Below are positions 1-5,560 of a DNA stretch of 7,616 nucleotides, piece by piece. The notes under the pieces were generated by a model. That model saw only the letters and a list, made by a program, of their open reading frames with translations. It did no database searches and was not told where the DNA came from. The stretch is taken from the NCBI GenBank assembly GCA_964445105.1, contig CAYUJS010000065.1, positions 1 through 7,616 on the forward strand, given 5' to 3'. The stretch is from CAWBNS01 sp964445105 (lineage in GTDB: Bacteria > Chlamydiota > Chlamydiia > Chlamydiales > JAJFMA01). A program made the position numbers and the translations under genes. Position 1 is the first letter of the stretch, and every line of letters starts with the position of its first letter.

Positions 1-2
1 TA

Positions 3-284
3 GCAGCCACTAAGGTTTACTACAAATTCTTAACAGAATTGGAAAAAGAAGAGGTTCCTCAGGCTCGCGCAGGCGGCGCAAGCCTGAGGGCTAATTCAAA
101 ACGGCTGGCCGATGGCCTAGGAACGTGGATTGAAGCGATCATTGAAAACATATCTTTACCTTTTTGTGGAGCCTTACCGAAAGGTATCCTCAAGTGGAAA
201 ATAAAAAAGCAACGAAATTATCGCCTTACAAGCGCCCCCGCTGGAAACAGAAACCTGCTGAGTGAGTGCTCTCAGCAGGCGTAG
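3..284 (+). CDS. Possible 3' end of a truncated gene (stop-free frame from the left edge)
   Basis: This frame is open from the first bases to a TAG at 282-284, about 93 codons, with no ATG near its beginning; the earliest alternative start is a TTG at 39. If real, it is the C-terminal part of a gene beginning outside the window. The peptide has a plausible charged stretch near its start (KFLTELEKEE) and later basic and aromatic residues. I recognise no family. The last third runs through a strong nested inverted repeat (240-292), which is unusual for coding DNA. The 58-91 hairpin and the GAAA-loop hairpin at 177-188 also fall inside it. A non-coding RNA or decayed gene is therefore an equally good reading. 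It would converge on xerD, leaving about 100 bases between the stop codons. Confidence 0.22.
   Translation, partial: AATKVYYKFLTELEKEEVPQARAGGASLRANSKRLADGLGTWIEAIIENISLPFCGALPKGILKWKIKKQRNYRLTSAPAGNRNLLSECSQQA
58..91. repeat. GC-rich inverted repeat (hairpin)
   Basis: The arms CTCAGGCT (59-66) and AGCCTGAG (83-90) are exact reverse complements, flanked by an outer C/G pair. They enclose a GC-rich loop containing GCGC on both sides that could pair further. A short GGCC-GAT-GGCC hairpin follows near 107-118, and GTTCCT just before can pair with AGGAAC near 119-124. Together these could form a small branched fold. There is no T-run after the stem, so it is not an obvious terminator. Confidence 0.45.
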
Positions 285-322
285 TTTCCGGCAAAACTCT
301 AGCCCCCTCTACGGATAAGGTG
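222..322 (+). other. Nested rod-like secondary structure, candidate RNA element
   Basis: Three nested helices can be drawn by eye. The innermost is an exact 9-base stem, CCTGCTGAG (254-262) with CTCAGCAGG (271-279), closed by an 8-base loop. The middle one pairs GCTGGAAAC (240-248) with GTTTCCGGC (284-292), 9 pairs including one G-U on the plus strand. The outermost pairs CGCCTTA (222-228) with TAAGGTG (316-322), with one G-U. Internal loops separate them. The nesting of three helices is more than I would expect by chance, but I match it to no known RNA: it lacks the tmRNA 3' end, the RNase P GAGGAAAGTCC core, and the SRP GGAAGGAAGCAG loop. The strand is uncertain; the G-U pairs favour plus. 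A T-rich run at 358-369 could end a plus-strand transcript, but the hairpin before it is weak. Confidence 0.35.
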
Positions 323-386
323 CAAAATGAGACCAACGACATTTCCCAGGTCAGTCCACTTCTTTTTTTAGTAGAAATAGCCGCGC

Positions 387-1259
387 TTACCCGTTCCCCC
401 TCGGATGGCAAGCTTCAAAAGCCTCTTTAAGGCGCTTTTGACTGATATGGGTGTAGCGGTCAGTACTGCTGATGCTACAGTGCCCGAGCATTTCCTGAAT
501 GACGCGCAGGTCTGCGCCGTTATCCAGTAAGTGCGTGGCAAAGGAGTGACGCATGGTATGGGGCGAAATCGATTTGGCAATGCCCGCTTTGCGCCCATAG
601 GCCTTGATCTGGCGCCAGACCATAATGCGGTCTATACGATGGCCTCTGTTTGTGAGAAAGAGCGCTGGCTCGTCGGATTCTGGCCGTAACTGAGAGTAGA
701 CATCTACCGCCTCGATGGCTTTGCGTCCGATAGGCACAACGCGCTCTTTGCGGCCCTTGCCCATGACGCGGACGTAGTTGTCATTCACATCATTGACGTT
801 CAGCCCGCAAACCTCAGAAACGCGTAGGCCGCTCCCGTAGAGAATTTCCAGCACAGCGCGGTCGCGCGCGCCCTGCACGGTTGCACTATCTGGCTGAGCG
901 AGAAGCAGTTCTATTTCTTCGCTACTAAGTACTTCTGGAATCAACTGCCATAATTTTGGAGAATCCAAAGTTAATGTAATATTAGTTGGGACATAATTCT
1001 CGCGTTTTAAAAAGCGAAAGAGTACCTTAAGCGAGATCAATACCCGGCAAATCGAAGAGCTTGCGTACTCTTTGCTGCGCAGAGCGCTCAGGTAATCGAT
1101 GATATCCTCGCGCGTGATTTGGGCATAGGACTCTCCGCCCTTTGCCCTCATCGCTTCTGTAAAAACGGAAGTATCCCGTGAGTAGGCTTCGATCGTGTTA
1201 GGGCTAGCGCCCTTCTCGGAGGCCAGGTAGGCCACGAAATCGTCTAGCTGAATATCCAT
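387..1259 (-). CDS. xerD: Tyrosine recombinase XerD-like
   Basis: XerC/XerD resolve chromosome dimers at the dif site near the replication terminus, with FtsK activating XerD. The 290-residue length is typical. Residues 1-90 form the SAM-like core-binding domain; residues from about 108 to the end form the catalytic domain. The full catalytic set is visible: Arg146 in GSGLRVSEV, Lys168 in GKGRKER, His234 and Arg237 in SPHTMRHSF, His260 in MLGH, and the nucleophile Tyr269 in DRYTHI. The ADLRVIQEMLGH stretch and the N-terminus (DDFVAYLASEKG) fit XerD better than XerC, but a XerC assignment cannot be fully excluded by eye. The ATG at 1259 is preceded by GGCGTGCC, a poor ribosome binding site, yet this start gives the normal family N-terminus. 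It diverges from the small basic gene with 49 bases between their starts. No dif-like site is evident nearby. Confidence 0.93.
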   Translation of the reverse strand: MDIQLDDFVAYLASEKGASPNTIEAYSRDTSVFTEAMRAKGGESYAQITREDIIDYLSALRSKEYASSSICRVLISLKVLFRFLKRENYVPTNITLTLDSPKLWQLIPEVLSSEEIELLLAQPDSATVQGARDRAVLEILYGSGLRVSEVCGLNVNDVNDNYVRVMGKGRKERVVPIGRKAIEAVDVYSQLRPESDEPALFLTNRGHRIDRIMVWRQIKAYGRKAGIAKSISPHTMRHSFATHLLDNGADLRVIQEMLGHCSISSTDRYTHISQKRLKEAFEACHPRGNG

Positions 1260-1297
1260 GGCACGCCAATTGCATAAGTTTAGTCAGTCAATTAACC

Positions 1298-1306
1298 GGA
1301 GAGAGG
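1298..1306 (+). promoter_or_regulatory. Shine-Dalgarno that decides the start of the basic small gene
   Basis: GGAGAGAGG lies just before the ATG at 1309; the GGAG core is 7 bases from the start codon. The upstream in-frame ATG at 1258 has no comparable site, which supports the 48-residue product rather than a 65-residue one. Confidence 0.65.
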
Positions 1307-1308
1307 CC

Positions 1309-1338
1309 ATGAAAACCAAACGCATGAAAACCAAACGT
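1309..1338 (+). repeat. 15-base tandem duplication at the start of the basic gene
   Basis: Two adjacent 15-base units (1309-1323 and 1324-1338) differ only at the last base (C versus T). Both encode Met-Lys-Thr-Lys-Arg, so the coding frame and an in-frame ATG are duplicated. It looks like a recent slippage duplication that lengthened the basic N-terminus by five residues. Confidence 0.9.
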
Positions 1339-1455
1339 TGGACCAGATCCAGAGTAAAAGTGCCCAGCACCCGCCGAGGAACCGCTCCGGTCGCGCCCGC
1401 CTACCTTCCCGCTAAAAAGAAGACCAGCATAACACGAAGACAAAACTCCGGCTAG
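1309..1455 (+). CDS. Small highly basic protein, candidate LtuA-like late protein
   Basis: This is a 48-residue protein with 16 Lys/Arg and no Asp or Glu, so it is strongly positive and could bind nucleic acid. The ATG at 1309 has a good Shine-Dalgarno (GGAG at 1298-1301, 7-base spacer). An upstream in-frame ATG at 1258 would overlap the xerD start and lacks such a site, so I prefer 1309. The first 30 bases are a near-perfect 15-base tandem duplication encoding MKTKR twice; the second ATG (1324) is an alternative start. Known context: in Chlamydia trachomatis the late gene ltuA, encoding a small basic protein, lies beside pgi. Its position next to pgi, size and charge suggest the same gene here. 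I could not compare sequences, so the symbol is withheld. Its TAG overlaps the pgi stop, and it is convergent with pgi and divergent from xerD. Confidence 0.72.
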   Translation: MKTKRMKTKRWTRSRVKVPSTRRGTAPVAPAYLPAKKKTSITRRQNSG

Positions 1456-3041
1456 ACCAGATCTTCTCCCAGCTGGTCGAGGTAGGCCTCTCCTAGCGCG
1501 AAAAGCTCCTCTTTTGCGCCCTGGCGACGGCCGCGGAAGAGCTTATTAATCTTGTCAGCCAGTACCTTACCTAGCTGTACGCCCTCCTGATCAAAGGAGT
1601 TGATATCCCAAATGAATCCCTCAAACACGACCTTGTGCTCGATGTAGGCAAACAGAGCACCCAGCGTGAATGGGGTCAGCTTTTGTGCGAGCAGGATATG
1701 GTTAGGGCGGTTCCCCGGAAAAAATTTGTTCGGATTTTCACTAGCTTTACCAGTTGCTAAGGCAATGGCTTGCGCAAAGAGGTTAGCGAGCAGCTTTTCT
1801 TGCGAGGTAGTCCCCTGTACTTCCAGGTCTTCGCCGCGTTGGCTCTCTCTATAGCCCACCAGCTCCAAAGGGATGATAGCGCTCCCTTGGTGGATAAGCT
1901 GATAGAACGAATGCTGGGCGTTAGTCCCTGGCTCCCCCCAGATGATAGGCCCTGTCTGAAAATCGACAGGATGCCCCTGGCGATCGATACGCTTGCCGTT
2001 AGACTCCATTTCGACCTGCTGGATATGTGCGGGAAAGCGAAAAAGAGCTTCAGCATAGGGTATAAAAGCCAGCGTGGGTAAATCGAGGAAGTTATGGTTC
2101 CAGACAGAAAGCAGCGCACCCAGGAGCGGCAGGTTAATGGTGGGATCGCGGCTAAGGGCCGCTTGGTCCATCGCATGAGCACCGCGCAATAACTCCCAAA
2201 GTGCTTCGTGACCGTAGCCAAAGGCCAGAGTAACGGCTCCGCACATAGAAGAGGCTGAAAAGCGCCCACCCACATAGTCCCAAATATAGAAGCAGGCTAG
2301 ATAACGTTTAGGATCGTCCATAGGCGATCCCTGACCGGATACACTAAGAAAATGGGCTTCTGGATTGAGTCCAGCAGCAATAAAACGCGCACGCGCTTGC
2401 TCTTCGTTTGTGACAGTTTCTAGCGTGGTACCGGATTTGGAAACCACCACCACCAGTGTCTTAGACAGGTCGAGGTTTTTGAAAACCTGCGCGGTATTAT
2501 CCGGATCTACATTGCTGACGAAGTGCGCGCGGCGGTTTGGTTTTTGATATGCTTCTAATGCTAGATAAAGCGCGCGTGGGCCGAGGTCGGAGCCGCCAAT
2601 GGCGATGGTCACTAGGTCGGTAAAGCGATTACCGATTTTTTCTAAAAATACTTTTAGCTTGGCATGCTCGCCTAGGGCTTTTTTAGCCGCTTCACGCGCC
2701 TCTTTTGATTCGTTGGGCGCATCGAAAAAATCACGCATAGCGGTATGAAGTACGCTGCGATTATCGCTAGGAAACCCTTCGATGCGGTTGAGTACAGCCC
2801 CCGCCTGCATCTGTGCCATTTTATCGTGCACTTTGGCTTCGTCTGCGAGTTCATAAAGGGCCGTTAGCACTTCAGGCGTCACCCGCTCCGTGGCATACAA
2901 TAGCTTGTAGCCAGCAGCTTGAGCAACCATAGAAGCTACCCGCTCGGGTGTCACGGCGCCTTGCTTAGTCAGGTCAAAAGGGTTTTCTGCCAACCGCTGC
3001 AATTTTCGGTAAGCAGGATAGTGGATGAATTGGTTAGGCAT
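1452..3041 (-). CDS. pgi: Glucose-6-phosphate isomerase
   Basis: Cytoplasmic enzyme interconverting glucose 6-phosphate and fructose 6-phosphate in glycolysis and gluconeogenesis. The 529-residue product covers the two SIS sugar-phosphate domains. Visible motifs include IGGSDLG (148-154), the phosphate-binding SKSGTT (201-206), the signature GGRFS (258-262) with Arg260, catalytic Glu370 in WGEPGTN, His384 in QLIHQG, and Lys492 in GVQLGK. The last signature usually reads GVELGK; here Glu is Gln, and the chlamydial enzymes I remember also depart from Glu there. The frame is open 17 codons further upstream, but the ATG at 3041 has an AGGAGA site 6 bases away and gives the family-like N-terminus. 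The stop codon interlocks with that of the convergent basic gene. An intergenic gap of about 115 bases with a hairpin separates it from the upstream same-strand gene, so it may have its own promoter, though none is clear. Confidence 0.97.
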   Translation of the reverse strand: MPNQFIHYPAYRKLQRLAENPFDLTKQGAVTPERVASMVAQAAGYKLLYATERVTPEVLTALYELADEAKVHDKMAQMQAGAVLNRIEGFPSDNRSVLHTAMRDFFDAPNESKEAREAAKKALGEHAKLKVFLEKIGNRFTDLVTIAIGGSDLGPRALYLALEAYQKPNRRAHFVSNVDPDNTAQVFKNLDLSKTLVVVVSKSGTTLETVTNEEQARARFIAAGLNPEAHFLSVSGQGSPMDDPKRYLACFYIWDYVGGRFSASSMCGAVTLAFGYGHEALWELLRGAHAMDQAALSRDPTINLPLLGALLSVWNHNFLDLPTLAFIPYAEALFRFPAHIQQVEMESNGKRIDRQGHPVDFQTGPIIWGEPGTNAQHSFYQLIHQGSAIIPLELVGYRESQRGEDLEVQGTTSQEKLLANLFAQAIALATGKASENPNKFFPGNRPNHILLAQKLTPFTLGALFAYIEHKVVFEGFIWDINSFDQEGVQLGKVLADKINKLFRGRRQGAKEELFALGEAYLDQLGEDLV

Positions 3042-3047
3042 GACAAA

Positions 3048-3053
3048 TCTCCT
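3048..3053 (-). promoter_or_regulatory. Shine-Dalgarno for pgi
   Basis: On the minus strand AGGAGA lies 6 bases before the ATG at 3041. The longer possible start 17 codons upstream would read through this site, so it supports the shorter Pgi. Confidence 0.75.
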
Positions 3054-3111
3054 GTTTAAGCGCATATTGTGTGGCAGAGGTAATGAAAGCAACGGAAATT
3101 AAGCCAGCAGT

Positions 3112-3136
3112 AGCTCTCGCTAAAAAAGCGAAAGCC
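3112..3136 (-). other. Intergenic hairpin between the unknown gene and pgi
   Basis: On the minus strand GGCTTTCGCT (3136-3127) can pair with AGCGAGAGCT (3121-3112) across a loop of five T residues, giving ten pairs of which two are G-U. The plus-strand transcript would have mismatches at those two places, so the structure suits minus transcription. It begins about 20 bases after the stop of the 312-residue gene. No T-run follows the stem, so it is not a standard intrinsic terminator; it may be an RNA processing or stability element, or an imperfect terminator. Confidence 0.45.
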
Positions 3137-3155
3137 GCTTCAATAAGGGCTGCTA

Positions 3156-4094
3156 TTAAACCTTCGTCACGGTGCCGCCAGCAGCTAGGAAGCCCTGAAG
3201 CTTGCGCTGCACTTCAGGGGGGATCTCCCCAACGATGAGTTCATCGAGGCCGTCCCACTCAGAGGTAAGATAGGTCTCGGACAATAAACGGAAAGGGGTT
3301 CGCTTTCGCACAAGTTCTTCTATCGCTTGCTGCAAGCCTGGACTCATCTGTTCAGGATGGGTGCACACACCAATGCGCGGCTCGGTAGCAGGTACTAGCA
3401 TTAAACGTCGTCCGATAAACCCATATTTTGAAGCGCCCTCCCAAGCGAGTTCTCTGATGGGAAGCAGACCTCCGCGCACCGCCGTAAAGAAACGAGCTAA
3501 CTTTTCGCGCGAGAGCAATTGTGCAGCTTCGGCTGGGGCCCCCAGTGAACCGGCATCAAGTAAGAGTACCGCTTGCAAGGTGGCAGGGAATCCGCCTGTC
3601 AAAAATTCAAGGTACTGCACACATACCTCACGGCAAAAAAGCCTGCGCAGAAAAGGACTATCGGGCCGCCCCTTGAGCCAACAATCGAAGGCCTCTTGAC
3701 GCTCGTGGCACCAGGGAAAACCTTGGCTGAAGTCCGCACTGCCGCGAAAAAGAGCGAGAGCGAGAGTATCTTCCATAAATTTTGGCCATAGCTCATGCAA
3801 AAAGTGGTCCACAGAAAGAGCCAAGCAGCGAAATTGCATTTCATCCGAAAAGGCCATAGACAAGCGGGCAAACAGCCCAAGATCGAGATCCCAAAATAGC
3901 TTCAGCCCCTGTGCACGGTAAGCCTCGGCTTGCTGCAACGCCTCACGCCAATCGAGATGCGTGCGCATGCGCCCATCTAGCAAGATACGCACAGCATTAA
4001 ATCCTTCCGGTACAGCTTCCCCTGGCCCGGCGTCAAAAATGGCGGGTACGAAGATTTCGTCGCCCAAGTAGAAGTGTGGATGGTCAAAGATCAT
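3156..4094 (-). CDS. Conserved-looking hypothetical protein coupled to bshC
   Basis: I do not recognise the family. The protein has 312 residues with no signal peptide or membrane segment, so it is probably cytoplasmic. It is rich in aromatic residues and Cys (seven or so). Points that look motif-like: LFWDLDLGLF (66-75), ALFRGSADFSQGFPW (114-128), and a C-terminal stretch from about 270 with TYLTSEWDGLDELIVGE followed by FLAAGGTVTKV. That C-terminus faintly resembles the closing beta-strand and helix of Rossmann-like or beta-galactosidase trimerisation folds, which is inference only. The start ATG (4094) overlaps the bshC stop as ATGA with no Shine-Dalgarno, so translation is probably coupled to bshC. 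The product may act with or on what BshC makes. It may be a Chlamydiota-restricted family; I could not test this. Confidence 0.85.
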   Translation of the reverse strand: MIFDHPHFYLGDEIFVPAIFDAGPGEAVPEGFNAVRILLDGRMRTHLDWREALQQAEAYRAQGLKLFWDLDLGLFARLSMAFSDEMQFRCLALSVDHFLHELWPKFMEDTLALALFRGSADFSQGFPWCHERQEAFDCWLKGRPDSPFLRRLFCREVCVQYLEFLTGGFPATLQAVLLLDAGSLGAPAEAAQLLSREKLARFFTAVRGGLLPIRELAWEGASKYGFIGRRLMLVPATEPRIGVCTHPEQMSPGLQQAIEELVRKRTPFRLLSETYLTSEWDGLDELIVGEIPPEVQRKLQGFLAAGGTVTKV

Positions 4095-5560
4095 AATTGC
4101 ACGGCAAGGTTGATATAAAACCGGCCAGTATGACGCCAGTCAAGCTGCTTAAGAAGCGCTTGGATAAGGTTCTCTTCGCATTGAGCCTGGAAAAAGTTCC
4201 AGTTAAGGAGGCGCTCTTGAGGTAGCCCGCGAGGCTGAAACAGGTTTTTTAGGTACTGCAAAGTGTAAGAGGGCAGGTTCAGAGCGGCCAAATCGGCTTG
4301 CTGGATACGGTAAGAGAACCTGTGAATGGTCTGTCCGATCTCTTCAATCATTTGAGCACCAGGCACTAGCCCTGCCAACTGTTGTTGTGCCGCTTGCCGC
4401 CATTCGTTACCTAGAGCAGCTAGCGGAGCGCTACGGTCGGGTAAAATGGCAGCCCAGCTTTCCGGGATAGAATCCCAAGGATTGAGGGCGAGCTTTTCGC
4501 AAAATCGGTGCGCTTCGGCGGTGACAAACGAAGCGGAAAGGCGAGGCACGATCCAAGGCATGGCTATGCCATGGGCTCGATGGTAGTCCACAAGCTGGCG
4601 GTGATAGGCGACCTCTGTGGGCCCTGCCACATAGGCCAAAACCGGAAATAACCAATTTTGCCACACGGGGCGGCTAATTGCATTGCAGCTAAAGCGCTCG
4701 GGATGATTTTGTAGCAATGACGGGTCGATGGAACTGCTGATCGGCTGCCGCTGCCCGTCTTCTGCTTTGAGGAAAAGCTGCGTGCGATGCGCGCGCAAGA
4801 GCACTGGTGGTACACCAGCCGAGGCAAGTCGCTTAGTCGTGGCATCAAACAGCTGGGCAAGATGCTCGGCGTCGGCAAGCTCTTTTTGAAAAAAAGGGAT
4901 GGAGAGAGAGCGCAAGACACGCGGCTCGACAAAGACGAGCCCAGTTCCGCGAAAAATCTGAGCCAGAAAACGCGCCATCTCTAGTGCATAATTGCTGCTC
5001 TTTGGCTGAAAAGCAAAATCTGGGCGAGCGCAAGGGTTGAGGGCGGTGAAAAACGCGCTGATGACCTCCATGTGCTGCGCAGAAAGGATGAGGTCTTCAA
5101 CCATCCAACGCTTCTGCGGAAAAGAAAGGTGGTAACGTACGAGATTGCCCGTCGATTCGACGATGAACGTCTGCGCAATCTCCTCTATGTCGTGGTCTTC
5201 GGTGGCTAGCCAGAAAATGGGTATGGACCCAGCTTCACGCGCCAGTAAAAGGGCCGAAAGTGCCTTGAGGATAGTGTAGAGGGGCCCACCTAACAAACCG
5301 AGTTGCTGGCCGGTCAGCACGCAATCGCTATTCACCTCTAAAAGCCTAGAAGCATTCGCACAAGCCTGTTCGTCGTTGTCGATGGAGCGATTGTAATCTA
5401 CGAGAATCTGCGTAAGCGCGGCGCGTTGGAAGGTGCGTCCCTGGAGGAGGCGGCGGGAGAGTGCAATGCCGTCTGGATGATCGGGCTTAATGGAATAGAA
5501 AGAATCGGCAAGCGCATCAGACTCGACCAATTTTGGCACTTCGCGCGAAATAATTTTCAT
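4091..5560 (-). CDS. bshC: BshC family cysteine-adding enzyme (bacillithiol synthesis type)
   Basis: In Firmicutes BshC adds cysteine to glucosaminyl-malate, the last step of bacillithiol synthesis after BshA and BshB. Family signatures are clear: TGQQLGLLGGPLYT (83-96), FWLATEDHDIEEI (116-128), ERFSCNAISRPV (288-299), FPVLAYVAGPTEVAYH (305-320), and PRGLPQERLLNW (443-454) before the usual short C-terminal strand. At 489 residues it is about 50 shorter than the Bacillus subtilis protein (539), apparently mainly in the N-terminal part and the coiled-coil region before the C-terminus. No BshA or BshB gene lies in this window, so whether the cell makes bacillithiol or another thiol is unknown. 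The ATG (5560) overlaps the trmB stop in ATGA, with only a weak AAAAG upstream, indicating coupling with trmB. The downstream 312-residue gene overlaps in the same way. Confidence 0.93.
   Translation of the reverse strand: MKIISREVPKLVESDALADSFYSIKPDHPDGIALSRRLLQGRTFQRAALTQILVDYNRSIDNDEQACANASRLLEVNSDCVLTGQQLGLLGGPLYTILKALSALLLAREAGSIPIFWLATEDHDIEEIAQTFIVESTGNLVRYHLSFPQKRWMVEDLILSAQHMEVISAFFTALNPCARPDFAFQPKSSNYALEMARFLAQIFRGTGLVFVEPRVLRSLSIPFFQKELADAEHLAQLFDATTKRLASAGVPPVLLRAHRTQLFLKAEDGQRQPISSSIDPSLLQNHPERFSCNAISRPVWQNWLFPVLAYVAGPTEVAYHRQLVDYHRAHGIAMPWIVPRLSASFVTAEAHRFCEKLALNPWDSIPESWAAILPDRSAPLAALGNEWRQAAQQQLAGLVPGAQMIEEIGQTIHRFSYRIQQADLAALNLPSYTLQYLKNLFQPRGLPQERLLNWNFFQAQCEENLIQALLKQLDWRHTGRFYINLAVQL

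Larger units (their letters stand above)
1..386. other. Left-end region without a convincing complete gene
   Basis: Nearly 400 bases separate the window edge from the xerD stop codon. They hold an unassigned stop-free plus frame (3-284), a GC-rich hairpin (58-91), a small TACC-GAAA-GGTA hairpin (177-188, GNRA-type loop), the nested structure at 222-322, and a T-rich run at 358-369. No tRNA, rRNA, insertion-sequence end or clear promoter was found. No recognisable intrinsic terminator follows the xerD stop on the minus strand. Confidence 0.6.

Noticed and set aside
166..192. Group II intron domain V-like hairpin (AGCC plus GAAA loop)
   Set aside because: The bulge is on the wrong side, the stem is too short, and no reverse transcriptase or intron boundary is present.
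358..370. Intrinsic terminator from the T-rich run
   Set aside because: Only a four-pair stem with a long loop precedes it, too weak to call.
1..386. tmRNA, RNase P RNA or SRP RNA at the left end
   Set aside because: None of the diagnostic cores or 3' ends could be found on either strand; CCCAGGTCAGTCC near 347-359 only superficially resembles the SRP AGGTCAG motif and lacks the following GGAAGGAAGCAG.
1258..1308. Longer 65-residue version of the small basic protein
   Set aside because: The extra N-terminus overlaps the xerD start codon and lacks a ribosome binding site, whereas GGAG is well placed before 1309.
1770..2081. 103-codon plus-strand open frame
   Set aside because: It is antisense to conserved Pgi residues and has no ribosome binding site or family resemblance; a shadow of a GC-moderate coding region.
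1757..2275. 172-codon minus-strand open frame
   Set aside because: It lies wholly inside pgi in another frame, and the Pgi motifs are continuous across it; the peptide has no recognisable features.
3361..3699. 112-codon plus-strand open frame
   Set aside because: Antisense to the 312-residue gene, which has coupled overlap with bshC and better composition.
4559..4573. CATGGC-TAT-GCCATG inverted repeat
   Set aside because: It lies in the middle of a conserved part of bshC (HGIAMPW) and is explained by coding.
4564..4932. 122-codon minus-strand open frame
   Set aside because: Out-of-frame within bshC, whose motifs span the same bases.
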